From Harmothoe impar (Eukaryota > Annelida > Polychaeta > Phyllodocida > Polynoidae), in NCBI GenBank assembly GCA_947462335.1, contig OX381720.1:47666981-47730980 (forward strand): a DNA stretch of 64,000 nucleotides. The letters run 5' to 3'. Made by a program: the position numbers and the translations under genes. Under the pieces are notes generated by a model. That model saw nothing but the letters and a program-made list of their open reading frames with translations. It was not told the DNA's origin and did not search any database. How positions within the stretch are numbered: position 1 is the first letter of the stretch; every line of letters begins with the position of its first letter. Below are positions 1-12,122 of this stretch, piece by piece.

Positions 1-332
1 TTTCCTGCATAATAGTTCAATCTCAGCTAGGATCATACACACTACACAATGTAATGGTTTAATCCTGCTTCAATACAGCTGAACCGTATGTGATACCAGC
101 TTTTCCCCAGTCCGGGCACTTAAGCATTTAACTTTTCCCACCAATGTGGTGTCTATTCTATACTTTTGCTGTTTTTTTGTATTATTCAACATAATCATGC
201 AAATATCAATACACTTTATGATAACTGCATTCAGTATCTCTCATCCATTCTTATTTTACGATGTCTTGAGAGTTTGTGAGGCTTTATTTGACTCGGAAAA
301 GGGTTGGGTGGAATAATTAATACAGAAATGGT

Positions 333-527
333 CTACTGCTGCCACCTAGCGGTGGAAATCTACAGCACAATGTACTGTAAATGTACAGCAACATTGCCGG
401 AGACCCAATTTACAGTACATAATGCTGTAATTATACAGTAAATAGTGCTGTAATACCAACTACAGCAAAAAGTGCTGTAAATGTACAGCACATTGTGCTG
501 TTTAAATACAGTAACTTCTTACAGTGT
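333..527. repeat. Palindrome-rich TACAGCA/TGCTGTA element
   Basis: About 190 bp built from alternating TGCTGTA and TACAGCA words, so it can fold back on itself many times. It ends in CTTACAGTG, the same terminus seen on the elements ending at 2041 and 3637. It looks like a non-autonomous inverted-repeat element (MITE-like). The left end is not certain and no target duplication was identified. Confidence 0.5.
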
Positions 528-892
528 ACATTTTTTTCAAAATGACGTAGTATGCACAGATCTTAGATTAATGTGACTGCACTTGCTCTTTGGAATTCTC
601 GAGCAGACAACTCTGGATTTCTCTTGATGTAGCTGCAATCCATGTAAAGATATACTGTACATGTAACTTATATGACAAAATGGTATGTTGTGGAATTATA
701 CATTTACATATCGGAACTCTATATGGAAGGATCTATGTCAATATTATCATATTACACAGCATCTATTTTGAAACATGATTTGATGTGAGGTTTTCTTCTT
801 CCACCTATAAGTAATATAGTTGAATTCAGGTTTGGTACCCATGGATTTAATGAACGCCCTAAAGTACTCATTTATCACATATCTACCTAGTA

Positions 893-927
893 TAGCCCTT
901 TAAGGGTAGTATAGTGGTTTAATGCAC

Positions 928-998
<71 letters not shown>

Positions 999-1245
999 CG
1001 GCTTATAGTTATGGTATTAGGTATAATACATGAATTCAGCCCTGGCGAGTAACTTGCCAAAGGTCCATTATTGAATCATGCTGTCCCTATGAGTCACTCT
1101 AACTTGCAGGTCCAGCAAGTTACTCACTGACATTGCATTTGTGTATCATGAAGATACGTGAACATGGTCCTTAAGGAATCATGCCATCCTGAAATGGATA
1201 GAGATATCAATGAGCGGCAACTCGCCCATTACTTTTTCTTGACTT
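893..1245. repeat. TTAACCCTTTAA-family inverted-repeat element, copy 1, split by a TA repeat
   Basis: It starts with AGCCCTTTAAGGGTAGTATAGTG and carries the family's internal words (TCATG, GCCCTGGCGAGTAACTTGCC, CAAGTTACTCACTG, ATCATGCCATCC). A (TA)n run of about 65 bp at 935-997 sits between the left end and the core. The copy is part of the segmental duplication. Confidence 0.55.
935..997. repeat. (TA)n microsatellite
   Basis: About 30 uninterrupted TA units. A likely cruciform-forming, length-variable site. Confidence 0.95.
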
Positions 1246-1849
1246 ATAGATATATAATGCCCCCCAGCTAATGAACAGGTCTACACAGAGTTGGGTTTAG
1301 ATCAAACTAAACAGTGATTGATTCCCTTTGACAAGATCTTCAATGAATAGATGAGAGACAATCTCTACGCTATTTGTTTCAGAAGAAGTCATTTGGAGGA
1401 TCTTAGAAAACTGTCATCCACACCATGTTCTTAAACAGTGAATAGGGGTTGGTTAAAGGCATACCCTAACTACACTGCATTAAGTAACAATATTTATATA
1501 CATGCATAGATAAGAATACTTGTTAGAGGACTTAGTGGTACATGTCCCCAAACCTTTTTTACTTATTGATCACCCTCGTGATGTGCTTTATTCTTTGTAC
1601 ATATTGATGACACTATCATCAGGTTTACTTCCTGTATTGCTGTAATGTGAATTGGCGTAATTGGAAATAAGGTAATGCCTGATATGAAGAGAATGCTAAG
1701 CATGATGACTGAAAACATGAACCATGAACCAAAGAAGAGTTTCTTTTTCTTAATACATTTGGCTTACCGACATAAATGGGACAAACAAGGTACTTCTATA
1801 GAAAACGTCCCTGCAAGCTTTTCACGCAGCTAGGCAATCAATGCCCGCA

Positions 1850-2041
1850 CACTGTTAAAGGTTGGCTGCCAATTTTGTAGGTGTACAGTAGATTCTACTG
1901 TAGGTATACAGTTCATTGTAGGTATACAGTAGAATCTACTGTAAATCTACAGTAAATTTTACAGTCAATCAATTCTACAGTAGATTCTACTGTACATCTA
2001 CAGTAGATTATACCATGTACTTACACTAACTACTTACAGTG
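1850..2041. repeat. CACTGT...ACAGTG element with nested TAGATTCTA palindromes
   Basis: About 190 bp beginning CACTGTTAAAG and ending CTACTTACAGTG. The body repeats CTACAGTAGATTCTACTGTA-like palindromes. It closely resembles 31858-32041 inside the P450 gene, including the CACTAACTACTTACAGT 3' end, so the two are copies of one mobile family. Confidence 0.7.
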
Positions 2042-2749
2042 CAGCATACTCTAATGTGGCATGCCGCACACATACAGCTAGGGAGGGGTCATCTTTTAAT
2101 ATCAGGGGGGTAGGAGGGACCGTCACTCATTTTCATTAGGAAGCCCAATATGCCTTAATATAGATCAAGGGGCAGGGGATGAAACGTTTTTGAAAAAATC
2201 ATTCATGCGAAAATCATTTATGTGTAAATCCACTCCCCCCCCCCCCGCATTGTTAACAAATGCCCCTCCCTATGCACTCCATTGCACATTTGTTTTGGCA
2301 TGTATTGAAAGATGGGGGAAAAGCATGAAAAGATTAGCTGCAGGCATCAGGATAGGTGAAGGGAGACAATTATACCATCACTAACTGTTGAACTAAATCA
2401 TTTGGTATGCCATAAAATATACACATACACGTTTAGTGGATGGCCATAAATCATATGAACTTCACAAAATAGGTCTAGCCGATTATGACTTACCTATATG
2501 TAATAGAATTATCGTTAACACTGCATTGAGGTCACTCCTTTACAAGGTTTCCATTTTATAACCATTTCCCACACTCATCACTATTCACATCTCTTCACCA
2601 TGCCAGACTCTGAATCCCGTTTGCTTCTCCCTTTTCCATAATGCCTAGCAAAAGACTTAGTAACATTTCCATTTTCCCATCTTCCTACTGAAAATAAAGA
2701 AATACGCCTCATGTATATTGACTGTAGCGCTAAGAACAACGGATATACT

Positions 2750-3637
2750 CACTGTAAAAAATAGATGTACTTTTTACAGATTTGCTTTGTAAAATTTAAC
2801 GCTGATTTACCGTTATTTGGAATACAATGAAGCATCGTATATATCATCCATTTCACAGTGGATCCTTGTCAAATGCTAACCTGGTTTGGATTACAATGAT
2901 TCAACGTAAATTCATCTTCTAATGTCAAATCCCAGAGGGAGCCACATATAGTGGGCCCTTTCATAGATAGGTGGCCTGGTTTGTAAGAAGATTTTCCTGG
3001 AGAGTGTGAGCCCTTGAAGTGGAGTGAACATGTTGCAATAATGGTCATTTTCAATTATTCTATATGTTTGACAATCTAACAATTCAATCTTGTGATACAT
3101 TTAACAAAATACCATGATCACTTGATAATATCCAGAGGAAAGTAGCTGCATGGATCTATACACCTATATTGTGGTAACATACTATGCATATATCCCCACC
3201 TCTGCAAACTCTGCCTTGTATCAATCCTATAGAGTAAAACCTCCTATATAGGCCATGGCTATTATGCAAGTCAGATCGTCAATGTGGCATATAGGATCAC
3301 GACAAAGGCTTATCTGTAAGTTTTTAGATGTATACTACAAAAACCAAAGTCACCATAATCAGACTCCCTGTGAGGCTTATAGAATATTCCCAAAGTCTGT
3401 AGTAGCACTAGCAAGAACGCTGAATCTCTGTATATTTGAATACTCTTAATCTATTAACAGTGATTCAACGTCAAATCAACGTATATTCAACATCAAATTT
3501 ACGGTGATTCTAAGTCAAATTAACAGTGATTCTACGTAAAATTGACGGTGACAGTCACCGTTAAAAAAACAGTGAAAGTCATGTCCCAAAAGTTGCCTGT
3601 GATTCATCGTCATTTTGACGACATTTTTTTTACAGTG
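2750..3637. mobile_element. Putative inverted-repeat element of about 890 bp (CACTGTAAAAAA ends)
   Basis: The left end CACTGTAAAAAA at 2750 is mirrored by TTTTTTTACAGTG ending at 3637. The right part has loosely repeated GATTCTACGTAAAATTAAC units and the palindrome TGACGGTGACAGTCACCGTTA (about 3543-3563). No coding region was found inside. It is probably a non-autonomous DNA element; no target duplication was verified. Confidence 0.4.
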
Positions 3638-4522
3638 CTGCTTATATCGGGCATGCCACGATGTTGTGGAGTTCTGGAAGGAAAGAACCTTCTAACGTCT
3701 GTTATTGAAACAATGTTATCCTGATCTGGACTCAGTGACCTTCTCATTATTTGATTATCTAGTGCACATTCTTTTTCAATATGCTATAGTATACATACTC
3801 TGAACTTAGAGTAATGCAATTGTCTGCCCTTACCCTTTGGAAATCTCGAGCAAGCAATCATAGCTTCCCCTTGAAGTAGCCATATTCAAATAGAGATTTA
3901 TGCCCTACTGTACATGTAACCTAGACGAGTAATGCCTCAACAGTATGTTCTTGAATTATACATTTACATACCGAAATTCAAAAGGGAAGGATGTATGTCA
4001 TATATGGAAAAGGGTGTGGTACCAGTGATTCTACGTAAAATTGACGGTGACAGTCACCGTTAAAAAAACAGTGAAAGTCATGTCCCAAAAGTTGCCTGTG
4101 ATTCATCGTCATTTTGACGACATTTTTTTTACAGTGCTGCTTATATCGGGCATGCCACGATGTTGTGGAGTTCTGGAAGGAAAGAACCTTCTAACGTCTG
4201 TTATTGAAACAATGTTATCCTGATCTGGACTCAGTGACCTTCTCATTATTTGATTATCTAGTGCACATTCTTTTTCAATATGCTATAGTATACATACTCT
4301 GAACTTAGAGTAATGCAATTGTCTGCCCTTACCCTTTGGAAATCTCGAGCAAGCAATCATAGCTTCCCCTTGAAGTAGCCATATTCAAATAGAGATTTAT
4401 GCCCTACTGTACATGTAACCTAGACGAGTAATGCCTCAACAGTATGTTCTTGAATTATACATTTACATACCGAAATTCAAAAGGGAAGGATGTATGTCAT
4501 ATATGGAAAAGGGTGTGGTACC
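3524..4522 (+). repeat. Perfect tandem duplication, two 499-bp units
   Basis: Units 3524-4022 and 4023-4521 read identically wherever I compared them, joined at TGTGGTACCAGTGATTCTACG. Each unit carries the right end of the 2750-3637 element plus part of segmental-duplication copy 2. Zero divergence means either a very recent duplication or a haplotype/assembly join artefact. Confidence 0.85.
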
Positions 4523-5440
4523 AGAGCATTTAAAGAACGCCCCACAGAAATCAATCTGGTTATCACTCAATATTCATCTAGCATACAGCTGCTCAAGTAA
4601 AGATGACAGTCAACTCTGAGGGTGACAAGCCAATTCATGTCAATATGAAATGAGGCACCTATACGGTGCCGGCAAGTAACACACTACCGCCTCATTGAGA
4701 TCCTTGGGGAGTATATCAATATCAATCCTTCAAGTTTGCGAGAATGCAACGCTGGTGAGTTCCTCTGCCAAGGGTGCATCCATGCATCAAAACAACAAAG
4801 GTCATTACAGTACTATGCTGCCCCTAGAGGGTTAATACCCTACAGCTAATGGCCATGTCAACATATAGAGTAGGGTAGGATCAAGCCGAACAGAACATGA
4901 TTCTCTTTAAAGTCAATGACTAGATCAAAGACAGACTCAGATATATTTGTTTCAAAAGAAGTCAGTGGGAGGATCTGAGACAACTGTCATCTACACCTTG
5001 TACTTGAACTGTGAATAGGGGTCGGTTAAGGGCATACACTGACTGTTCTGCATTAGATAGCAACAACATCTATATACATATGTATATATATAGCTATGAG
5101 CAGAGAGGGTTTAGAGGCAGGATATCTCCCAACATTCTATCTGTTGTTAAATAATGACCACTCACTAGTTCTACGTGGGCTCTCTGCACTGCTCATCCAA
5201 AGTGAACCTCTCAGTGCTCTTTGCTCTTTTTGTACATCAATGACACTATAGGTCATAGGGGTTTTACTTCACGTATTGCAAATACATAATAATTGGGATA
5301 GTTAGACATAATAAGAGTGCCTGGTATAAATAAGACATTAACATGATGAATGGCAATAGCAAGCAATATATTAAAAAGGAGCTTGCTTTTCTCAAAAGTT
5401 ATCATAAATATGATTCATTGACATAAATAGTCATGATACT
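3785..5440. repeat. Segmental duplication, copy 2
   Basis: Partner of 545-1800 (see there). The first few hundred bases are present twice because of the 499-bp tandem duplication. A degenerate inverted-repeat-element segment lies at about 4640-4870, at the position matching the element in copy 1, so that element was probably inserted before the duplication. Confidence 0.7.
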
Positions 5441-5689
5441 TGCTGAGATCAGCCGAACAAAATGTAATAGTTCTGGGGGAATAACATATGGTAACAAGTG
5501 GGCAATAGATTTACGTCCATGCTAGATGAAAGAACCACATTCATTAGCATAAGTGCTGGTTCTGGGACCCACCAAATAGAGCATTATGTAAATGTGTACT
5601 TTATGCTTACTAAGCACATTTTCTCAAAATAAATTCTGCTACCCTCTGAACTCCCCCACCCGTCTGTCGTTAGCATTTCTAAGGGCACC
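5441..5689. other. Intergenic, nothing recognised
   Basis: AT-rich single-copy-looking DNA with no open frame or repeat that I can support. Confidence 0.5.
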
Positions 5690-5925
5690 ATATATGTAGT
5701 ACTTAAATGCACTATGCCCTTCTGTCTTCATGATGTATCAATGCAGTACTGTTGAGTGCTGCATTCATGCATCATGACGACCTGACTGTGTTAGTTCCTG
5801 ATAGAACCCCTGAAGAGTTCGCATGATGCAGTGCCAGCGAGGTAATCTCCGACGCTGCATTGGTACATCATGATGACAAATGAACATGAAACCTTGTGGC
5901 ATCATGCCATCTGTAAAGGGTTAAC
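5690..5925. repeat. TTAACCCTTTAA-family inverted-repeat element, copy 3
   Basis: It runs from TAGTACTTAAATGCACTATGCC to CATCATGCCATCTGTAAAGGGTTAA. The interior has TCATGATGTATCAATGCAGT, TGAGTGCTGCATTCATGCATCATGACGA and a second-half mirror with GCATGATGCAGTGCCAGCGAGGTAA. About 235 bp, with no coding capacity. Confidence 0.65.
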
Positions 5926-6182
5926 CAGCCTTTCCACCTGCCACCTGCAACCAACCCCCTCTACCCCCCCCCCCCCACAGCCGCCGCCGCCACCACCCAG
6001 TGTCCCCCATATCGACCTTCAGTTATACTCCTTGACTTTAAATAGGCAGAGCCCCCTTGTAAGGGAGTGGAGCCAAGAGGCAGACAGTGGCAGTAAGGAG
6101 AAATAAGGGATACCAGCTCAATGACATCGAAAACAACCCTAGCAAAGTGATTGAAATGAGACGGGGGGTGGGCGGGTATAAC

Positions 6183-6250
6183 GAGAGAGAGAGAGAGAGA
6201 GGGAGAGAGAGAGAAAGAGAGAAAGAAAGAAAGAAAGAAGGAAAGAAAGA
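6183..6250. repeat. (GA)n / (GAAA)n purine tract
   Basis: An uninterrupted purine run on the plus strand. It produces a spurious Arg/Glu-rich open frame. Confidence 0.9.
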
Positions 6251-6399
6251 AGATGGACAGCTCTGTACTACCTACCTACACAATCGGCTTGCGATACGCC
6301 TACTTATAGTTTATAAAAGGGAAAAAAAGATGAAGAGAGAGAGAGATAGAGGGAGACAAGGGGAGGACGCGGAGGAGGGAGTGGACAGGACACTGTCCC

Positions 6400-7030
6400 A
6401 CAGACAAACACACACCATACACTACATAGTGATTGGTGGGGCTGTGCGGCGTCCTATAGCGATGACTCGGTTTTCTCCGTATGGGCAGCCATGTTAGTTC
6501 TGTGCTCGCAACTTATCGTGAGACTTAGGCAGTGACCAGATAGTCACACACCATAGCTTCCGGGGAACAGGCTACAATACGAGAGCAGAGCCAAGGTCTC
6601 ACGAGATTGCTGGTGTGAGTGTAAACAGTGTGGGTGCGGGAACAAGTCCGATCCCGGTAGAGGCCTATACCCCTACAGACGCAGTCCCATCGGCCTCTGC
6701 GCTCTGAGATCAGAGATGAGTTCCGGCCGCCACCTTGCTGCCAAGAGGGCTAGTTCACAGACTCCCCCAAGCGGCTGGTGGCGTAACTAATCAGGCCAGA
6801 CCCCCGGAACAAAGGGTTCGGGGGACGTGGGGTTAGCTGGTAATCGGCGGGCTGCCTTCAAATCTGCATCCATCTACGTTTTAATCATGGGACCAGCAGT
6901 GAGGCGGCTTCATAGCATGGTCTTTATTGTACTTCACATACGTGTATGTTGTATCTACGGCAGGGGGGTCCATGGGGGTGTTTGGTATATTCAGGATAGA
7001 ACCCCGGCAGATTAGTCTCCTACTGTATGA
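6400..7030. other. GC-richer stretch, possible unannotated promoter or first exon
   Basis: More GC and CpG than its surroundings. It contains a short ATG frame at about 6717 (MSSGRHLAAKRASSQTPPSG, stop soon after) with no convincing splice donor. I saw no family similarity. It could be the 5' end of a gene whose later exons I cannot see, or chance. Confidence 0.2.
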
Positions 7031-7499
7031 TGACGTGTGAAGCCTGTTCTACAGCACTATCGACCATAGAACTCGGTTTGATGCTGCTTGATGTTGTGGG
7101 GAGTTTATAACATCAATGGCACATTGCGGGAAATGTATGTCACACATCGAGTACTTTACATTGGTGGTAGGATGGGGCCTTAGGCCAACCGAAGATTGGT
7201 TCCCGGTCACCTGCCATGGTCTAGGCAACCAGTGCCGACCCCTACCCCCAATCCTTTATTTTGCTACATGCCAGTTTTCACGGTTCGTATCTCAGACAAG
7301 TCTTCAGGATTCTATAGTAAAAACTTTAAAACCGGGCCAAAAGGCAAATGATATAGAAACACTAAACAGCCGAGCCGGTTTTTTTCAGACCAACCTTTAT
7401 TGGCCTTACACAGAATAAGCCTCACACCATTGGCACGTTCCAGACAGTGACACACTGACACAGGCTGACACTAACAGTACTACTATAATGGGGGTAGAC

Positions 7500-7720
7500 C
7501 CCTAAAATCGACAGGGCGACATGGCTGTTTCTTAAAATCGACAGGTGACATGGAGCTTAGTGACAAATGACAGGAGAAATAAAAAGATAGTGACAAGGGA
7601 CATGAGCATTTCTTAAAATCGACAAGGGAACTGGGTATTTCTTAAAATCGACAGGAGAAAAAGAAAGATAGTGTCAAGGGACATTGGCATTTCTTAAAAT
7701 CGACAGGCGACATGGAAACC
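7500..7720. repeat. Irregular tandem repeat of TTCTTAAAATCGACAGG-GACATGG
   Basis: The phrase AAAATCGACAGG, usually followed by CGACATGG or GAAAAA and preceded by TTTCTT, recurs about five times with spacing of roughly 30-50 bp. Related phrases recur at 51450-51600 and 54645-54800, so it is a dispersed family rather than a local minisatellite. Confidence 0.7.
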
Positions 7721-8645
7721 CTCCCATCTAGACCCCCCACTATAACTGCTGGGTATAGCCAGAAGCAAACACGCATGTCCATGTACTACTCACGGTGCGT
7801 CGTCGGTGCCGCGCAGAACGGGACAGCGATGGTGGCTGGGTACTTTCAGCAGTTGAAGCACAATTAGTTAGAATTAGAGATCTCGGCTATGTTGGGTTGT
7901 ATAATCTCCCCCTATCATTTACTTGCCATTACCCGCCCATGTAGTCAATATAATCACTGAGTACCTGTTTTAAAAGTAAAATGGGTTTGGTAAGGTATAG
8001 GAGGGGGGATTGTCTTTTTTAATCTCTTACTGAGAGCACCTGCCTGTGAAGGTTCTGTTTAAACCATTGTTACCAACCCATTTGTCACGAGACTTGTGGT
8101 TTCATTACCGATTTTCGGGTGAAATAGAATGGCGATAGAATAAAATGGCGATACCAAATTGGACACACCTTAAATGCTATAGTACGATTTAAAGAATAGG
8201 GGTATGACAGCAAGTTTACTCATATATACTCAGTCTATATCCCAAGATAATCGACATAACTACAACAACTGAGGTAAGGTGTACATGGTGGCAAGTTCAT
8301 TTACAAATCAAAGATCACAACGTTTCGCCAGAATTAGGTCGATAGGACGGGATGATTAAGTACAAATGATACATTATAGTAAAATGAAAGTTATATAATT
8401 ATATGGCTTTGTTTTGACAATACAGACTGCACTAACTACGTGTATGTGCATCATCAGTAGACATAGCATTGTGAGGGGGATCCATGCCGTGACAGATAAC
8501 AATAATACCACAAAGTCCAGTTTTAACATGTACACAATATTATACATTTACTTTCAAGCTAATTGATTTTAACTTTCCCTGTGTGCTATATTTAGACCCA
8601 CTTGAATGGCGGTTTGTTCGGTTATGACGTCAATAAAGGCTTTCA
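7721..8645. other. Intergenic, nothing recognised
   Basis: No exon-like frame with splice sites and no strong repeat, apart from two ATGGCGATA words near 8130-8150 that echo the AAAATCGACA repeat family. Confidence 0.4.
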
Positions 8646-8649
8646 GTGT

Positions 8650-8882
8650 GTAGAGGTTAATCCTTTGCCGTACGCTACTTTAATGCACTTTTCTCCAAGT
8701 CGTCATGATGCATGAATGCAGCCCTGGCGAGTCAGTAGACTGTCTAGGGGTGCCTTCATGCATCAGGCTGACCCTACCGGTTGATACCCTCGTGAAGGGA
8801 CGGAATGGCGCATTAATTCAGCCCTGATAAGCAGTCTCACCCGGACTTAAAGGTACGATGCGGCCCTTAGTTGGTTAACTGC
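8650..8882. repeat. TTAACCCTTTAA-family inverted-repeat element, copy 4
   Basis: It begins GTTAATCCTTTGCCGTACGC and ends GATGCGGCCCTTAGTTGGTTAAC. The core holds TCGTCATGATGCATGAATGC, GCCCTGGCGAGTCA, CATGCATCAGGCTGACC and the mirrored half. The ends are more diverged than in copies 6 and 9. Confidence 0.65.
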
Positions 8883-9879
8883 AGTCTTTACGTAATGTCT
8901 AACGTTACTATTGTTGTCCTTTTACATGTGTGACTGGGGGGACCACCTGTTGCCATGTACAGGAACCAATGTGCTATAGGTGGGTGTGTCCTGATGAACC
9001 ACTCAGACGGAGCATCCTTTCTACTTGCCTGATCTCTGTGTAATGGCTCATAGGTCACATCAAGGTAGTCGAGGAATGTGAGCCCATCCCATATAGAGGG
9101 TAACCCTCCCATGACCCGACCACTGCTCTGTCACTAAAGTCAGACACCATGTACATATATACATTTCTAATAAGTGAACACAGGATAGAATTACGTCATT
9201 ATCTCTTCCCCTATAACTATGGCTGAAGGAAAATATTCACACAGCATACAGGATATTCATAAGGGTTATTTTGAGCTTTTGAATATCTTTATTGGTGATA
9301 AGATTCACTATACGATAAATAGCGCATTTCAACGGAAACCAACGTAAACATACTTCACAATAACAAAAGTATCGTGATACCTCTCTGAAATATCAATGTT
9401 CGACACTATGTAATATGTAATATATGATTATGTAAGTGCATGTACATGGTTAAGCCATGGGTAATGTGCCCTATACATGTACAGTACTATTGTTCTGGAT
9501 CCTCTTCATTCATCCTCTGCTCGTCATACATGTATTGGTTACCACCCACGCATATCTATACGTTATTACTACAACGCACACACTCTCCCTTGTGCTTAAA
9601 CCATTGGATATTCTGAATGTTCCTGACGTGGAGCAGGCTCACCCGTATTTGCTAGGAACGTTTATCCAAACACTGCACTTATAAGGTAAATACATGTATA
9701 ATTAAATCATCTGATATCCATAAGACTGCACTTGAACAGTGGCGGGATCATAGGGGGGGGGGGTGGATGGGTGATACATCTGAAGCCAGGTAAATATATT
9801 GAGTATCTGGATACTGGTTTTCCACTTTTAGAAGACTACATTGAGGGAATCCACTACCAGGGCTTAACCAATGTATTAA

Positions 9880-10130
9880 CCCCTTAGATCAACGATAGCT
9901 TTGGGTTTTTTGTGGACGTGGTGGGTGAATTTAGCACTGATATGTAGCTCTCGAGTGCTGTATTCATGAATGTATCATGCCGATCCTACAGAGTTGATAC
10001 ACTCCTTAAGTGTCGGCATGATGTACCAATGCAGAACCGTTGAGTCACTCGCTGGTGCTGCATCATAACGACAGATGAGCATAACTCCTTGAAGCATCCT
10101 TGCTATCCTTAAGTGCTCACCACAAAGAAC
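9880..10130. repeat. TTAACCCTTTAA-family inverted-repeat element, copy 5
   Basis: The left end is TTAACCCCTTAGATCAACGA. The core has GTGCTGTATTCATGAATG, ATCATGCCGATCCTACAG, GGCATGATGTACCAATGCAG and GAGTCACTCGCTGGTGCTGC, then GCATCCTTGCTATCCTTAAG on the right. Same arrangement as copies 4, 6 and 9. Confidence 0.65.
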
Positions 10131-11865
10131 AGAACTCGGAAAAAGAGACAGAAGCATGGATACTTGGTAGGGCCAATAAAAACGCCAATGTTTCCCAATG
10201 ACAATGATCTATTACCATGCCTGCGCAGTATACGACCAACCCAGGTCACATGATCTATGTCGCCTATCATGTGATTTGTGCCTGGTCATGTGATTGCCCT
10301 GCCCCCGTTCGGGCTAAGGTTAGATCCATGTCGTGTAGATATTGTATAGGGGGTGGCTGGACACTGCAGGCTATATCTGGTAAATGTGATCTTAATTGAT
10401 TATCATTGAGACAAGGATACAGCTGCCTGTGTTTATCTATGGATGTTTCATTAATACCTTTATGTCCTTGTATTGGAGACCTTAAACCTCTGTCGAACAT
10501 AAAACCAATAATCAATATTGAGTTGGATGCGCCATAGATATAGATTGTAATGATGAGGCCAAGAAATAAGGTGTGCTTCAAGCAACCAAACCTTATAGCT
10601 TCAAAACAGGGCCGACCCTTGTATTTTCTCCTAATTGTTGGGAATATTTCTCTCTATATCTTTTATGTTCACATATTGAAGCTAATTATTAGGAATATTT
10701 CTCTGTATATTTTTTATCTTCATATTTTGAAGCTTTTTCTTTTGGCCCAATTCATCCAAACAGTGAGACGTACAGCGCCCAATTGCTCTAAAAATCTTGG
10801 CTATGTCTGAGTAGCCACACGGACAGGATTCTATACTTAAGGTGTACAGGTCGTCTGGATCATTCTATCTATTGGACTGTTCACCTTTTTGAAAACCATT
10901 CACTAAAATATAGACAATTTCAATTTCAATAGTTTTAAATCAAATTGAATTAAAGATAATTCAGCAGCCAAGCAGAAGGAATGATCGACACGCAAGTGTT
11001 TACATAATGAATGTGTCCGAGGTCAGATCTTGAATGGCTGACTATATGTATTGGCGAACAATCCTGATATACGGACTGTCATGGCCACACTTCCAGGGCA
11101 GCAGTCTGTCTTGGCTCTCCATGGAGCCCATGACATAGAGCTGTAATAGCTCACCAAGGTTGGAGTCCTCCTTTTCTGTTGTGACAATTGATATGTTAGA
11201 TTCTCCAAGGCTGGGTATGCCCAGGTATGCCTGGTTTATTAGTGAGAAGCTTGAACCGCTTCAAATTACACAGATTCACATCACATGGTAACGGACTGGG
11301 CTCCGCAACCCAATGTGGGGGATGTTAAGGAGAAAGTAGTAGGCTAGCTTCATATGAGGCAAAATTGTAGATAGAGAATCAGCTTAATGTTTATGTGTGA
11401 CAGTTTTGATTTTGTGAGCTGGAAATGGAGCTGCGCCAACACAAAGCCACCTATTTGAGTAGTATTGACTGCCTGGGTGCAATTAAGCTGGGCACTAGTT
11501 GACAAAACTTTGTTGGATTACAGTATGGTTGTCAGGACACATAACCTGATTCTGATGCTTTAGCCCTAGCGATTCACCAATTCAAGCTATATGATGATTC
11601 AGGCTCAAAGTCAAAGATAAATCACACATGCCTACAAAGCCCAGGAAGGGTTGTTATTATAGGGATCTGTGGGTGACGTCCCTAGTTGTTTACACAACAT
11701 GAGACAGTGGTTCAGGGTGCAGTGAGGGGGATCTATGGGAAAGATCATGTGTCCTCTACCAGTGGATGAAAAGGCAGCATGGCCAGTAGCCAACATATGA
11801 CATTAGAGGAAATGCTACATGCAGGACGATGGCAGACCTTTTGCAGCTGCGACCAAACCACCTCT
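10131..11865. other. Intergenic, nothing recognised
   Basis: Several 60-100 codon frames exist but none shows family motifs or paired splice sites. A short direct repeat is visible near 10630-10735 (GGGAATATTTCTCTxTATATxTTTTAT twice). No RNA gene seen. Confidence 0.4.
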
Positions 11866-11867
11866 AG

Positions 11868-12122
11868 CCCTCTAAGGACAGCATAGTGCTTTAATACACT
11901 CTGCTCCTCTGTCGTCATGATACATGGATTCAGCCTTGGTGAGTGACTCGCCAGGGCTGCATTCAAACATCATGCCAAGCCTAAGGGGTTGATACACTCC
12001 CAAAGGCCTGGCATAATACACCGATGCAGCACACGACGGGTTACTCACCAGTACTGCATTATACAATGCATCATGGCGAGACATGAAACGTTAAGATGCC
12101 ACACTGTCCTTAAAGGGTTAGC
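11868..12122. repeat. TTAACCCTTTAA-family inverted-repeat element, copy 6
   Basis: A well-preserved copy. It starts CCTCTAAGGACAGCATAGTGC, passes through TCGTCATGATACATGG, GGTGAGTGACTCGCCAGGGC (a local palindrome) and GGGTTGATACACTCCCAAAG, and ends GCCACACTGTCCTTAAAGGGTTA. Left and right ends are reverse complements with few mismatches. Confidence 0.75.

Larger units (their letters stand above)
545..1800. repeat. Segmental duplication, copy 1 (diverged)
   Basis: This stretch aligns by eye, in order, with 3785-5440. Shared landmarks include the CTCGAGCA segment (about 598 versus 3846 and 4345), ATTATACATTTACATA (about 695 versus 3955 and 4455), TTTGTTTCA-AAGAAGTCA (about 1374 versus 4949), GTGAATAGGGGT-GGTTAA (about 1438 versus 5021) and a run near 1598 versus 5235 ending in TGACATAAATG. 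Identity looks roughly 65-75 percent with indels. No long reading frame is shared, so this is probably non-coding duplicated DNA. Copy 1 contains a long TA microsatellite inside an inverted-repeat element. Confidence 0.7.

Noticed and set aside
3542..4223. Two identical 60-codon frames
   Set aside because: They are the same non-coding sequence present twice through the 499-bp tandem duplication.
6087..6497. Open frame of 136 codons rich in Arg/Glu
   Set aside because: Produced by the GA-rich microsatellite; no domain or splice sites.
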